A stretch of DNA of 64,000 bases from Olavius algarvensis associated proteobacterium Delta 3 (GCA_903231505.1 CAFBRK010000158.1:1-64000); one strand, 5' to 3'. Shown: positions 1 to 9,718, counted from the stretch's first letter. Notes: generated from the sequence alone by a model not told the origin. Translations and numbers: made by a program.

Positions 1-265
1 AATTAAATCATGCTCCCATGTTGGTTGAAAGAGCATGCGTCATGGAGCTAAAGACGGCTCGATAAAACCGGTTCGGGCAACAGCCCGTTGCATTATCACA
101 TTTTTAAATTGTTAATCAGAATATATCCTAACGTGGTCCAAAATGAACCGCTCAATGCTTAACCGATAGTGGAGAAAGGACTGTGCTTTAGATGGCCTTG
201 TTGAATGGAATGGTATAATGCAGGAAACGATAACGACCTGTATGCGAAGATGGGGGAGACACATC

Positions 266-913
266 ATGGCGCCTTCAAGCGATCCGCTCAGCGCAAGCAT
301 ACTTGCGTTCATGTATTTTGGCGATGTCGTTTTTGCGATCAGCGGTGCGTTGACCGCCGCGCGATACCGCATGGACCTGGTGGGGTTCGTGCTGATAGGA
401 ACGATCACCGGGATTGGTGGCGGCACCACCCGGGATCTCCTGCTGGGACGCACCGTCTGGTGGACCCAGAATCCGACCGAGTTAATTCTCTGTGTGGCGG
501 CAAGCCTTATTACCTTCTTTTTTATCCGGAGCGATATTACCCGTCGCAAAGGAATGATTTGGGCCGATGCCCTGGGCCTGGCAGCCTTCAGCGTGGTGGG
601 CTGCCACATAGCGCTGACTTTTGGTGCGCCCATTGTGATCGCTGTGTTCATGGGAATGCTGACGGCCACCGGCGGCGGCGTGATCCGGGATATTCTCACC
701 GGAACCCAACCCCTGATCCTGTGCGGTAAGCTGTATGCCACCGCCGCCCTGTTCGGTTCGTTGGGGTATGCCGTCCTGGCCCAATCCTCGCTGCCCCAAG
801 GGGTTGCCGAAATGCTGGCGTTTCTGGCGGCCTTTTCTCTCAGGGCCGCGGCCATTGTGTTCAATATTCGAATGGGGCCCCCCGGTGAGTTTATTCGAAT
901 CGGCGGTCAGTAA
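266..913 (+). CDS. TRIC-type (UPF0126/YadS) cation channel protein
   Basis: Integral membrane protein of about 215 residues. Two internally repeated halves each carry a glycine-rich motif followed by RD: GTITGIGGGTTRD in the first and GMLTATGGGVIRD in the second. This is the signature of the bacterial TRIC / UPF0126 family, whose members are trimeric channels for monovalent cations. Six to seven hydrophobic segments are visible. An in-frame ATG at 218 exists, but GGGGGAG at 252-258 lies 7 bases before the ATG at 266, so the shorter start is preferred. It stands alone, with no partner gene. The family call is firm; the physiological ion is unknown. Confidence 0.85.
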   Translation: MAPSSDPLSASILAFMYFGDVVFAISGALTAARYRMDLVGFVLIGTITGIGGGTTRDLLLGRTVWWTQNPTELILCVAASLITFFFIRSDITRRKGMIWADALGLAAFSVVGCHIALTFGAPIVIAVFMGMLTATGGGVIRDILTGTQPLILCGKLYATAALFGSLGYAVLAQSSLPQGVAEMLAFLAAFSLRAAAIVFNIRMGPPGEFIRIGGQ

Positions 914-951
914 GTTGATCCAAAACGGGATAAACGTCACGGAGGAAACCA

Positions 952-1016
952 GTGTCAAACCTTGAATACCGAATCGTGGGTCGTCACATGGCCATTCACA
1001 ATTCAAGGTTTGACAC
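952..1016. repeat. 16-bp perfect inverted repeat in the gap before pgm
   Basis: GTGTCAAACCTTGAAT at 952-967 is matched perfectly by its reverse complement at 1001-1016, with a 33-base spacer. No T tract follows on either strand. A related sequence, GTGCCAAACCTTGAA, occurs near 3039-3053. The rest of the gap 914-1240 shows no gene, only the pgm leader with AGGAGAG just before its ATG. Confidence 0.6.
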
Positions 1017-1240
1017 CATTCACTGAAAGCATACCCCCATAATTGAAGTAACCTTGCTTGGAACGGGTTTGTATTTCCTGTAAAGAATGTATCCTAAACT
1101 TCAAGGTGCTTTTCATTGACTGATTAGATCGAACCTGACCATCTATTGACAAGTTCAACCAGGAGCACCAAGTATGGATCAAGATTATTAATAGGAAGCG
1201 CCGGCCCAGAAAACCCAGACATATTCAGGAGAGAAATAAT

Positions 1241-2893
1241 ATGACCATTCACGAGCTCGCGGGCAAAAAGGCACCCAACTCCATGCTGGCCAATATTCCA
1301 AGGCTCGTCACCGGCTATTTCACCCACCAGCCGGACATTTCCGATCCGGCACAGCGGGTTGCCTTCGGAACCTCGGGTCACCGGGGTTCGTCGTTAACAA
1401 ACAGCTTTAATGAAGATCACATCCTGGCCGTCACCCAGGCACTTTGCGAATACCGAATGTCCCGGAATATCAACGGCCCGCTTTTTATGGGAATGGATAC
1501 CCATGCCCTGTCCGAACCGGCCATGGCCAGCGCGCTTGAGGTCTTTGCCGCTGCCGGTGTGAGGGTTATGATACCAAAAGGATGGGGATATACCCCCACT
1601 CCGGTGATCTCACACGCCATTCTGACGTACAATACAGCCCAAAAAGGCGACATTGCAGACGGTGTGGTCATCACCCCGTCGCATAATCCCCCTGAAGATG
1701 GCGGATTCAAATACAATCCACCCGAGGGCGGGCCAGCAGGCAATGAAGCAACCCGATGGATTGCCGACAGGGCCAACCAGATACTTGCCGATGACCCGAA
1801 TCAGATCAAACGCATGCCCTTTGAAAAAGCCCTGAAGGCAGAAACCACCATAGAATACGATTATATCCAACCATATGTGGCGGATCTTGAAAACGTCATA
1901 GACATGGATGTGCTTGCCGCATCCGGGCTCAAACTCGGCGTCGATCCCATGGGCGGATCCGCCGTAGACTACTGGGAACCCATCGCCGAACGCTATGGGC
2001 TTTCAATAGAGATCGTCAATGCAAGTGTGGATCCCACCTTTTCCTTCATGCACCTGGACAAGGACGGCAAAATCCGCATGGACTGTTCGTCACCCTATGC
2101 CATGCAAGGTCTGATACGGCTAAAGGACAAATTTGACATCGCCTTCGGCAATGACACGGATGTCGACCGCCACGGGATTGTTACCAAAAGCGCGGGTCTG
2201 CTCAATCCCAATCACTATCTGGCCGTGGCCATCTGGTATTTGTTTCAGCACAGACCTTCCTGGAGTCCATCGGCATCCGTGGGCAAAACCCTGGTGTCTA
2301 CCTCGGTTATCGATCGGGTGGCGGAGAACCTCGGGCGAAATTTAATGGAGGTCCCCGTGGGGTTCAAATGGTTTGTGGATGGGCTGCTCAGCGGCGAAAT
2401 TGCCTTCGGTGGCGAAGAAAGTGCCGGGGCGTCCTTCCTGCGACGGGACGGCAGGGTATGGACCACGGACAAGGACGGCATCATCATGGATCTTCTGGCC
2501 GCTGAAATCATGGCCAAAACCGGCAAGGATCCCGGGGAGATCTACGCCTCACTCGAGGACCAGTTTGGATCATCCGTCTATGAGCGCATTGATGCTCCGG
2601 CGACCGCCGAGCAGAAACAAGTCTTAACACAACTGTCTGCCGATAGGATTACCGCCAGGGAGCTGGCCGGAGAGCCGATCCTTGCGAAATACACCAAGGC
2701 ACCGGGCAATCAGGCCCCTATCGGGGGCTTAAAGGTTGTCTCGGAAAACGGGTGGTTCGCAGCACGGCCATCCGGCACAGAGGACATCTATAAAATATAT
2801 GCGGAAAGCTTCCTGGGGGATACGCACTTGAAGAACATACAGCAAGAAGCCCAGGAGCTTGTCGGCACCGTCCTTGGCAAAGCGACACACTAA
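1241..2893 (+). CDS. pgm: phosphoglucomutase (alpha-D-glucose phosphate-specific)
   Basis: Interconverts glucose 1-phosphate and glucose 6-phosphate in the cytosol, linking glycogen and sugar-nucleotide synthesis to glycolysis. The 550-residue length matches the E. coli Pgm type. Visible motifs in order: N-terminal TSGHRGS near residue 44; the phosphoserine loop TPSHNP with catalytic Ser147; the metal-binding loop DTDVDRH with Asp305, Asp307 and Asp309; the sugar-specificity loop GGEESAG at 390-396; and the C-terminal phosphate-binding RPSGTED near 509-515. AGGAGAG stands just upstream of the ATG. It is monocistronic as far as can be seen. All key residues are present. Confidence 0.96.
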   Translation: MTIHELAGKKAPNSMLANIPRLVTGYFTHQPDISDPAQRVAFGTSGHRGSSLTNSFNEDHILAVTQALCEYRMSRNINGPLFMGMDTHALSEPAMASALEVFAAAGVRVMIPKGWGYTPTPVISHAILTYNTAQKGDIADGVVITPSHNPPEDGGFKYNPPEGGPAGNEATRWIADRANQILADDPNQIKRMPFEKALKAETTIEYDYIQPYVADLENVIDMDVLAASGLKLGVDPMGGSAVDYWEPIAERYGLSIEIVNASVDPTFSFMHLDKDGKIRMDCSSPYAMQGLIRLKDKFDIAFGNDTDVDRHGIVTKSAGLLNPNHYLAVAIWYLFQHRPSWSPSASVGKTLVSTSVIDRVAENLGRNLMEVPVGFKWFVDGLLSGEIAFGGEESAGASFLRRDGRVWTTDKDGIIMDLLAAEIMAKTGKDPGEIYASLEDQFGSSVYERIDAPATAEQKQVLTQLSADRITARELAGEPILAKYTKAPGNQAPIGGLKVVSENGWFAARPSGTEDIYKIYAESFLGDTHLKNIQQEAQELVGTVLGKATH

Positions 2894-2972
2894 ATAGCGA
2901 GCCTATGGAAAACCAGGAGACGACCAGCGTAAAATAGGGCCAGGTCTTTAATCTGCGATCGGTTAAGACGAA

Positions 2973-3203
2973 TTGTCCATTTTGGTTTGCCATACGACAT
3001 TCAAGGGCCGTTATTCACGAAACAGGCACAGAAACTGGTGCCAAACCTTGAAAAAATCGATTGCCGGAGAGGATGACGTCCACGTGCCATCAGAAGGCCA
3101 GGCGTATCTCGATGCGTTGAAAACCCACTTCGGAATCGAACTTGACGCACCTTATGAGAAGCTGCGTCCGCTTCCGGAAGAGGCCCCGACGTTCGAATTT
3201 TAA
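2973..3203 (+). pseudogene. C-terminal fragment resembling arylamine N-acetyltransferase
   Basis: Open frame of 76 codons with no good start (TTG, no ribosome binding site, TAA at 2964). The last 40 or so residues read as real protein, and a stretch ending YLDALKTHFGIELDAP resembles the extreme C-terminus of arylamine N-acetyltransferases, which typically end near an FGI-L motif. The catalytic Cys-His-Asp domains are absent upstream, so this is best read as a 5'-deleted remnant. It ends 21 bases before the NmrA-family gene. The family assignment is tentative; a short unrelated protein is possible. Confidence 0.35.
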
Positions 3204-3224
3204 CTCTGCTCGAAGGAGGACCGG

Positions 3225-4151
3225 ATGAGCAAAAAGCATGTGGCGGTGATCGGTGCGACCGGACAAGTAGGGACTCCCCTCACCAGGGGGCTACTCAAAG
3301 AAGGTCACCAGGTCACTGCCATTGTACGTGGCCGGAGTCAGGATAATGCACCCAAGCTGGCCGATCATGAAACGCTCGGTGCGAAGGTGGTGGTTTGCCC
3401 CAACATGCAAAATGTGGATTCTGTGGCATATGCGCTAACGGGCTGTGACACCCTGGTTGCCAGTGTCCCCGCCACAAAAACGGTCATTCTGGAATCGGAA
3501 CCGGTCTGGCTGAAAGCCGCGGTCAAGGCCGGGCTTGAACGGTTCGTTCCCAACGAATTTGGTTGTCATACCCGGGCCCTCGAGATGGGTGATGGGGAAA
3601 TCTTCGACCGCAAGAAACGGTTCCACGAGTTGTTGTTCGACTCCGGCATCGGCTGGACACTTTTTTACAACGGCGGCATTTTCGACTACTTTCTTCCGAA
3701 TTTAAGGTTCTTCCGTAAAATTACGACATTCGGGAATCTGGATCTGCCGATCTATACCCATGACATTGAAGACATCGGATATATCGCCGCTCGTTCCATC
3801 ACCGATGACCGCACGCTCAACAAGTGCGTCCAGGTCGACTACAATGCCCTCACACAACATGACATGCTGGCGATGCTGAAAAAGTACTGGCCGGACTACC
3901 CCTTTGAGTATGAGCATTTCTCTTCGGAGTACATCATTGAGATGAAAGAAAACGCCGGCGATGACATCTCTGCGAAAAAGGGGGCGGAAACCGACAAAGA
4001 GCGATGGGGCATCAACTATGTCATTTACGTTATCGGAAAACTGGCGGGATTTACTGAGGAGACGCTTCGGGCAACCGAGCTGTTTCCGGAATATGTTTGC
4101 AAGCGCCCTGAAGCGCCATTAAGCGATCCGAAATTTGTATTTGAAGAATGA
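3225..4151 (+). CDS. NmrA / isoflavone-reductase-like NAD(P)-binding protein
   Basis: 308-residue atypical short-chain dehydrogenase. The N-terminus has a beta strand followed by GATGQVG, the NAD(P)-binding glycine motif of the NmrA and isoflavone-reductase group, with R35 and R37 of the following strand placed to prefer NADPH. The segment PNEFG, followed by KKRFHELL, occupies the position of the substrate-site segment and catalytic lysine in phenylpropanoid-type reductases. AAGGAGG lies just before the ATG at 3225. It converges on the helicase gene with a 21-base gap. Substrate cannot be read from sequence; some family members are redox sensors rather than enzymes. Confidence 0.8.
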   Translation: MSKKHVAVIGATGQVGTPLTRGLLKEGHQVTAIVRGRSQDNAPKLADHETLGAKVVVCPNMQNVDSVAYALTGCDTLVASVPATKTVILESEPVWLKAAVKAGLERFVPNEFGCHTRALEMGDGEIFDRKKRFHELLFDSGIGWTLFYNGGIFDYFLPNLRFFRKITTFGNLDLPIYTHDIEDIGYIAARSITDDRTLNKCVQVDYNALTQHDMLAMLKKYWPDYPFEYEHFSSEYIIEMKENAGDDISAKKGAETDKERWGINYVIYVIGKLAGFTEETLRATELFPEYVCKRPEAPLSDPKFVFEE

Positions 4152-4172
4152 CACATACTGGATACCTGCGTA

Positions 4173-5570
4173 TCAGGTGGTCGAGGCGTCCTCCAAGATC
4201 TTGTCCAGTTCCTTTCCTCCGTACACCCGCTGCCGGGCCTTGGCGGCGGACACCAGCGGCCCCACCTGGACATCCACATAATCGAACACCCGGGGGGTTT
4301 CTTTTCCCGGTGCCGGCCGCATTACCCGCCCCAGATACTGGAGCACGCGCCCACTGAACCGGATCGGGGTTGTCAGAAACAGGCTGGTTAGATGGGGGCA
4401 GTCGAATCCCTCGCCAATGAGCTGTCCGGTGGCTACCAAAACCCTTACACCGCCGTTGTTCAACCGCTCCAGAACATCCCTCCGCTCGTCATCGCTCAAA
4501 TCCCCGGTGAGCAGATCCGCCTCGATGCGATGCCGATACCGCAGCAGCGCTCTTAAGTTTTCACAGTGGTGCTTCCGGTCGGACAACACCAGGCAGACCC
4601 CCTCTCTGGATCTGGTTTCCTCGGCCACATCATCGGTGATCATGCGGTTGCGGACATCATCTGCAATCAGTTCGGTGAGCATCTGGGAGTATTCGTTCAC
4701 GGGATCGTGAAACGGTTCAAAATCCGACGCTCGAAAGATGACTTCCGCGGAAAGGACATCACCGCTTCGGACCAGCTCCCCGGCGTTCACTTCGTGATGC
4801 ACATCACCCAGATGCCAGAATATCAGTTTGGACAATTTGTCCCGGCGCCAGGGGGTGGCCGTCAGGCCCAGCATGTATTTGGCATCGAATTCTGTGACGG
4901 CCTCGGTAAATGTTCGGCTGGGAATCCGATGGCACTCGTCGACGATAAGATGTCCGATGTGGGGTGACACCTCGTCGGCACACTTGTAGAGACTTTGCAC
5001 CAGGCTGACCGTAATCCTTTTACCGATGACGTGTTTTCCTGCTCCGATCAGCCCGATCTCCGCCCTGGGAACCCCAAGGAACGATTCGATGCGATCGATC
5101 CACTGAAACGCAAGATCTTTGGTGTGAACAACGATCAGTGCCGGCTGACGGCGCCGTGCGATGAGATACAACGCCATGACGGTCTTACCGGATCCGGTGG
5201 CGGCCGAAAGCGTCCCGAACTCCTTTGCGCCCATATCTTTTACTGCTCTTTGCTGAAAGGGGCGAAGCGCTCCGCTGAAAGCAAAGTGAACCTCCGATAG
5301 GCTGCGGCGGCGGTCGTCAATTTTAAATGACTCTCTGATCTTGCGGCACTGGTTGAACAGCTGGCGGATATAGCCCCGGGGGATAAAGAGCCGCCCCTGA
5401 TTGCCCCGGTGGTAGAATTTCAGGTATCGCGGCACCCCTCGGTTCCATCGATTCATTCGGACATTATCGACCCATTTCGGATTCTGCAGCGTGAGAGTGT
5501 CAATTAGGGATTGATATAGCTCAGGTGGGATGCCTTCGAGCGCCAGTTGGTTGGAAATACGGACGTTCAC
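4173..5570 (-). CDS. SF2 DEAD/DEAH-family helicase (XPB/UvsW-like)
   Basis: 465-residue superfamily 2 ATPase. About 100 N-terminal residues of a basic, aromatic-rich domain precede motor domain 1, with Walker A ATGSGKT (124-130), the DECH box (211-214) and TATP (237-240). Motor domain 2 contains the helicase C motifs, including LVATGQLIGEGFD and QYLGRVMRP with its arginine finger. This arrangement fits the XPB/UvsW-like restriction-repair helicases. No nuclease or methylase gene adjoins it, so nothing here argues for a restriction or defence operon. The start is GTG at 5570, with a GAGGGGAG stretch about 12 bases upstream; an internal start cannot be excluded. Confidence 0.85.
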   Translation of the reverse strand: MNVRISNQLALEGIPPELYQSLIDTLTLQNPKWVDNVRMNRWNRGVPRYLKFYHRGNQGRLFIPRGYIRQLFNQCRKIRESFKIDDRRRSLSEVHFAFSGALRPFQQRAVKDMGAKEFGTLSAATGSGKTVMALYLIARRRQPALIVVHTKDLAFQWIDRIESFLGVPRAEIGLIGAGKHVIGKRITVSLVQSLYKCADEVSPHIGHLIVDECHRIPSRTFTEAVTEFDAKYMLGLTATPWRRDKLSKLIFWHLGDVHHEVNAGELVRSGDVLSAEVIFRASDFEPFHDPVNEYSQMLTELIADDVRNRMITDDVAEETRSREGVCLVLSDRKHHCENLRALLRYRHRIEADLLTGDLSDDERRDVLERLNNGGVRVLVATGQLIGEGFDCPHLTSLFLTTPIRFSGRVLQYLGRVMRPAPGKETPRVFDYVDVQVGPLVSAAKARQRVYGGKELDKILEDASTT

Positions 5571-5669
5571 GAAATTTAACCGCTCCCCTCGGCGGTCCTT
5601 TGGAAACTCTGGCTTTCGATAGGTTTTCTTGGCATGTTGAGGATAGATGGGGATTCAACAGATACTGAA

Positions 5670-5697
5670 GGTGCCCCTTCCTAGTGGAAGAGGCACC
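5670..5697 (-). terminator. hairpin downstream of the CBS gene
   Basis: GGTGCC-C-CTTCC and GGAAG-A-GGCACC form a 12-position stem with one mismatch around a TAGT loop, starting 9 bases after the stop of the CBS gene on the minus strand. No U-rich tract follows, so a terminator role is plausible but not shown. Confidence 0.4.
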
Positions 5698-5706
5698 CGG
5701 AGTTGG

Positions 5707-6267
5707 CTACACGGCGCAGCTTAGCAGGCCTTCTCGAATTTTCTCGAACAGGTCCCCAAAACGAAGCACGCCGGTCACGGTGTCACCCCGTTTTACGATG
5801 AGCGGCTGATGAACGCCCATGACATACCGGTGCAATGCCTTTTCCAGGCTGTCTTCTTCGTCCAGATATTCGAGTTCGTCCGGGGCATGCATCACTTCGG
5901 ACACCTTCAGTGCAGCACCTCTTTCACAGAGGGTCTGCTCGGGGTCCACCCAAAGTTCAAAGTCGTCTATGGCATCGACAATGAGCGCCTGGGTCAGCTC
6001 CCCCTTTCCACCGGCAAGGACTTCGTCAACCTGAACCCCCATTTTCCGGTACTTGGGTTCGAGCGCTTTGAATATATCGATCATGGTGACCTTGCCAAGA
6101 ATTTGGCCGCTCGCATCCATCACCAGGGCATCTCTATGGGCATGGCTCTTGTCCGATGTGCGGGCATTTTCAAGGGCCTGAAGCACATCGATCAGGCTGT
6201 CATCCGGGGTCACCGTGATATAATCTTTTTTAGGAATCATAATGGTTTTGACTTGAATCTCTTTCAT
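5707..6267 (-). CDS. tandem CBS-domain protein
   Basis: 186-residue cytosolic protein with two CBS domains. The first spans about residues 1-75 (typical start VKTIMIP..., then DSLIDVLQAL... and ILGKVTMIDIF) and the second about 110-180 (KVSEVMHAP..., ending TVTGVLRFGDLF). CBS pairs usually bind adenine nucleotides and gate a partner protein. An in-frame ATG at 6312 exists, but GAGGAGAG lies 7 bases before the ATG at 6267. It is paralogous to the CBS gene at 7348-7914 and points away from it, with the insertion element between. A role in sensing energy charge for the nearby transporters is inference. Confidence 0.85.
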   Translation of the reverse strand: MKEIQVKTIMIPKKDYITVTPDDSLIDVLQALENARTSDKSHAHRDALVMDASGQILGKVTMIDIFKALEPKYRKMGVQVDEVLAGGKGELTQALIVDAIDDFELWVDPEQTLCERGAALKVSEVMHAPDELEYLDEEDSLEKALHRYVMGVHQPLIVKRGDTVTGVLRFGDLFEKIREGLLSCAV

Positions 6268-6546
6268 CTCTATGCTCTCCTCATTTGTTTTAAATTCATG
6301 ATCTGTTGCCAAAAACGCGCCCGGACCCGCCGGGAGTGTTCAATCGGAGGTTCTCATACGGCCGTCAATCCACACACACTTTCCTATGCCCTACCCAAGG
6401 GCGTTTCGATGCGTCTTCTATATTTCAAATCACACGCTTAATCAACAGATCTGCCATCACCCTCTATTTTCCGACCTTTCCAAAATAGGTCCTCCAACAG
6501 TTATTGACAACCCTCCCCTGACCTGATATTCCGACTCCTTCGGTTT

Positions 6547-7282
6547 GGCTCTCGACTAGGACAGTGGCTATGGATGATGCCTAAATCCCATTATGACGCT
6601 CAAAAACAAATACGTAAAACGTTCTAAAATCAGTGAGGCGAAATTTCGCCAGTTAATCAAGTTGTTTGCTCACGATCTGGATGCCCAAACGATTTCCTCG
6701 TTGACCAAGTTGAACCGAAATACGGTCAATCGGTATTTGATGCTCATTCGAGCTCGCATTGCCGAATTCTGCGAATCCCAATCGCCTTGCAGCGAGCCGT
6801 TCGAAGGGAAAAAATCGTGTCTCGAGAGCGTCGACAGGAAGAATAAACGGTCCCGAGCAGCCATCCAAAAAACGCCGGTCTTCGGCATCCACCACCATAA
6901 CGGCAGCGTCTATACGGAAATTGTACCCGATAGTGCAAAGGCTGTCCTGAAAGGAGTTATACGTGGTGCGGTCGACCCAGAGACACTGACCCCGGAAGAT
7001 GGGTGGCACTGCTACGATGTTCTGGTGGACCCCGGCTATAAAAAGCATTTTCAGGTGAATCATGGCAAGGATGACGCGGGATTGGACCGCAGCCATTTGA
7101 ACCGGATCGAATCCTTCTGGGGCTACGCGAAGCAACATCTGATGAAATTTCACGGTATCGCCGAATCGACATTTTATCTGCATTTGAAAGAGTGCGAGTT
7201 TCGATTCAATTTCCGGAACGAAAATATTTACTCACTTTTGCTGAAAATGTTCAGAGAAAGGCCCCTGTCCTAGTCGAGGGCC
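6547..7282 (+). mobile_element. IS1595-family element (IS1016-like), degenerate
   Basis: A 736-bp element bounded by 22-bp terminal inverted repeats. The left end at 6547-6568 begins GGCTCTCGACTAGGACAG; the right end at 7261-7282 is its complement with two mismatches. One transposase gene fills the interior. The size and single gene fit the small IS1595/ISXO2 group. The 8 bases outside the two ends do not match, so no target duplication is visible, suggesting an old or rearranged insertion. It sits between two paralogous, divergently oriented CBS genes. Confidence 0.85.
6593..7273 (+). CDS. IS1595-family (ISXO2-like) transposase, probably inactive
   Basis: 226 residues. The N-terminal part (YVKRSKISEAKFRQLIKLFA... 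LNRNTVNRYL) is the usual zinc-finger-less HTH region of IS1016-type transposases. The DDE-like core follows with KTPVFG, DGWHCYD and SHLNRIESFWGYAK, then FYLHLKECEFRFN near the end. In active relatives a VDES motif, bearing the first catalytic Asp, stands about 25 residues before KTPVFG. Here that place reads KKSCLESVD and is a few residues short, so the first acidic residue appears lost. The second Asp (DGW) and the Asn of SHLN are retained. The frame is otherwise open. Confidence 0.8.
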   Translation: MTLKNKYVKRSKISEAKFRQLIKLFAHDLDAQTISSLTKLNRNTVNRYLMLIRARIAEFCESQSPCSEPFEGKKSCLESVDRKNKRSRAAIQKTPVFGIHHHNGSVYTEIVPDSAKAVLKGVIRGAVDPETLTPEDGWHCYDVLVDPGYKKHFQVNHGKDDAGLDRSHLNRIESFWGYAKQHLMKFHGIAESTFYLHLKECEFRFNFRNENIYSLLLKMFRERPLS

Positions 7283-7347
7283 TTTGATAAATACCGAGAT
7301 CCGATGCAGACCGCATGGATCATCATGAAACTTTAAGGAGGGAGATA

Positions 7348-7914
7348 ATGGAGATTATCACGGTAGAAGACCTTATGGTGCCCATCGAGGCTTACGGGGT
7401 GGTCGATGAGGATGCCACCTTGATGGACGCTGTTATAGAACTGCAGCATGCTCAGGAGCGGCGGGACATGGAAAAGCATCCCCACATGCACCGGGCGGTC
7501 CTGGTCCAGGACAAGGACAAAAACATCATCGGGAAAATCAGCCATATTGACATTTTGCGGGGGCTTGAACCCAGATATCAGCAGATGGGAGACGTCCGGA
7601 CAATGTCCCGCGCCGGTTTTAGTCCGGATTTTCTCAAATCGATGATGCAGACATATGCCCTTTGCGACATGTCCCTGACGGATATGTGTGCCAGGGGCAC
7701 CAGGGTAATGGTCAGGGATTTCATGTACACACCGGCAGAGGGCGAATATGTAGAAGCTGAAGCCGCCCTGTGTGAGGCAATCCACCAATTCGTTATGGGC
7801 CATCACATCGGTCTGCTCGTGGTTCGGGATAAAAAAATTATCGGCGTGCTGCGGCTTTCGGACGTTTTCCGGCAGGTGTTCGAAATTATGCAGAAGTGCA
7901 AAATAGAGGGCTAA
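7348..7914 (+). CDS. tandem CBS-domain protein (paralogue)
   Basis: 188-residue protein with two CBS domains: the first begins ITVEDLMVP and closes with IIGKISHIDILRGLEPRY, the second begins MVRDFMYTP and closes with IIGVLRLSDVF. It shares the domain order and the GLEPRY/ALEPKY segment with the protein at 5707-6267, so the two are paralogues. AAGGAGG at 7335-7341 sets the start at 7348 rather than the in-frame ATG at 7315. The symporter gene follows 124 bases downstream on the same strand, which suggests the CBS pair senses nucleotides for that transporter (inference). Confidence 0.87.
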   Translation: MEIITVEDLMVPIEAYGVVDEDATLMDAVIELQHAQERRDMEKHPHMHRAVLVQDKDKNIIGKISHIDILRGLEPRYQQMGDVRTMSRAGFSPDFLKSMMQTYALCDMSLTDMCARGTRVMVRDFMYTPAEGEYVEAEAALCEAIHQFVMGHHIGLLVVRDKKIIGVLRLSDVFRQVFEIMQKCKIEG

Positions 7915-8038
7915 CAGGCATGTAGAGAAAAGGCGGGGTCTCGATCGATCGTTATATTGGGGTCGGCCGCCTATATATATGGAACCGGTACCATTGCGGT
8001 AACGCGTTACGGAATGGAAAAAAGAGAAGGGGTTTTCT

Positions 8039-9643
8039 ATGGACATTGAACACGATGCGGGTGGCGGCGGAATTCTCGCAAACAAGAACTTATGGTTGGG
8101 CGTCGGTCTGGCCGTGTTTATTTTGATCGGGTTTATCGTCCCGACGCCGGGCACGGTGACGGAGGTTGTGGAAAAATACGGGTTCGTCGAGAAAATGATC
8201 GAATGGGAAGTAGCCCACGACGCTCAGGGTGCGGCCCGGAAAACCATGATCGTGCTCGGAATGATTCCGATGGCGGTCATCTTTTTTGCAACGGAAGCAC
8301 TGCCCATCGGGCTGACCGGCATCATGATGCCGATGCTGGCCTATTTCCTGCACCTTCTTCCCATGAAGGCGATCGGCAAAACATTTTCGGGCGATGCGCC
8401 GATGTTCCTTCTGGGAGTTTTGGCCATGGGGGTCGCCGTGGTCGATGTGGGGCTGCACAAACGGCTGGCCAGCTGGCTGCTCGGATGGACACGGGGGTTC
8501 TACATTCCGATTTTCGTCTTGTGCATCAGCATGTCGGTGGTCGGCTCGTTCATATCCGCCCATGCCATGTGTGCATTCATGACGCCGGTGATGGCGGCAG
8601 TCTATTTTGGCGCCGTAAAGGCTAAAAGTCCTCCGGGAAAGCTGGAGCATGACCCGGCCCTGGCCAAATTCTTGATGTTCACCCTGTGTTTTGCTCTCAA
8701 TGTCGGCGGCGTCGGGTCTCCGGCGGCCGGCGGCAGGAACGTTATTATGATGGGTTTCTGGAGCGAGTACAATGTGCCCATGGACTTCTTTACCTGGATG
8801 AGTTACGGCCTGCCCATGGTTCCAATTCTCGGGATTGTGGTCGCTGTCTACATGATCGTTCTCTTTGGAAAAAACATCAAAACCAAAGATCTCACGCCGG
8901 GGCTGGTCGCCATCAAGGAAGAGACCCGTAGAATGGGGAAAATGACCTATCCGGAATATGTCACCTTCGGCATGCTGCTGTTGATCCTGGCCCTGTGGAT
9001 CATCGGCGGCGAGGAACTCGGGCTCGGCGGGCCGTCCCTGCTGGCGCTGTTGATCCCGGTCGTTTTCAAGACCACCGAGTGGAGAAAAATCCTCGCGGGA
9101 ATCTCCTGGGATGCATGGTTTATGTACTGCGGTGCGCTGACGCTGGGCGCCCTGCTCAAGGAGAGCGGCGCGGCCCTCTGGCTGGCCCAGACGTTTCTGG
9201 CGATTCTGAGCGGCGTGGGCATGGATCAAGGCTTCGGCCTGTGGGTCGGGCTGTCCGGCCTGTCCGGTCTCATGACAAATTTCATGTCCGATGCGGGAAC
9301 AACGGCCCTTCTGGGGCCCATCGTCATTCCCATGGGCATCATGACCGGCGTTCAAGGGGAGCCGTGGGCGGTCGGACTGGGTGTTGCGTTTGCAACCTCT
9401 TTTGCCCATTTTCTCATTGTCGGCACACCGAACAACGCCATTGTTTACGGATTGGGCGTTTACCCGGATACCGGGGAAAAGATGATTCACCCCATGGACT
9501 TCGTTAAATACGGTTTCGTCCTCTTTATCCTGTCCATGCTGGTGGTTTGGGTGGTCGGGTTCCTGGGTATTTATAATTTCGTCGGGTTTCCGGAGGGGAT
9601 TCTCGAAACCGCCAAGTCGGTCATGGAAAGCAGCGCCAACTAG
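8039..9643 (+). CDS. DASS/SLC13-family anion:Na+ symporter
   Basis: 534-residue membrane protein with about twelve hydrophobic segments. SLC13 features include ATEALPIGLTG near residue 85, a first half-site GSPAAGGRN near 226, the second SNT-like site SDAGTTALLGPI near 415, and GTPNNAIVYG near 461. These clusters form the Na+ and carboxylate/sulfate sites of divalent anion:sodium symporters. A long hydrophilic insert follows the first segment (residues 43-70). Members carry dicarboxylates or sulfate; in sulfate reducers DASS proteins have been proposed as sulfate importers, but the substrate cannot be read here. A strong terminator follows. Confidence 0.9.
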   Translation: MDIEHDAGGGGILANKNLWLGVGLAVFILIGFIVPTPGTVTEVVEKYGFVEKMIEWEVAHDAQGAARKTMIVLGMIPMAVIFFATEALPIGLTGIMMPMLAYFLHLLPMKAIGKTFSGDAPMFLLGVLAMGVAVVDVGLHKRLASWLLGWTRGFYIPIFVLCISMSVVGSFISAHAMCAFMTPVMAAVYFGAVKAKSPPGKLEHDPALAKFLMFTLCFALNVGGVGSPAAGGRNVIMMGFWSEYNVPMDFFTWMSYGLPMVPILGIVVAVYMIVLFGKNIKTKDLTPGLVAIKEETRRMGKMTYPEYVTFGMLLLILALWIIGGEELGLGGPSLLALLIPVVFKTTEWRKILAGISWDAWFMYCGALTLGALLKESGAALWLAQTFLAILSGVGMDQGFGLWVGLSGLSGLMTNFMSDAGTTALLGPIVIPMGIMTGVQGEPWAVGLGVAFATSFAHFLIVGTPNNAIVYGLGVYPDTGEKMIHPMDFVKYGFVLFILSMLVVWVVGFLGIYNFVGFPEGILETAKSVMESSAN

Positions 9644-9718
9644 GACCATGGGTTCCTCGGGTGGAACGCTGGTTTCCGGCGTTTCCACCCGTTGCGTCCT
9701 TGCACACGGATACCATCG

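Noticed and set aside
1-265. Possible gene at the left edge
   Set aside because: Short open frames lack ribosome binding sites and protein-like composition; only an upstream region for the TRIC gene is seen.
4173-5570. SF2 helicase as part of a defence or restriction system
   Set aside because: No nuclease, methylase or other defence gene adjoins it; both neighbours are ordinary.
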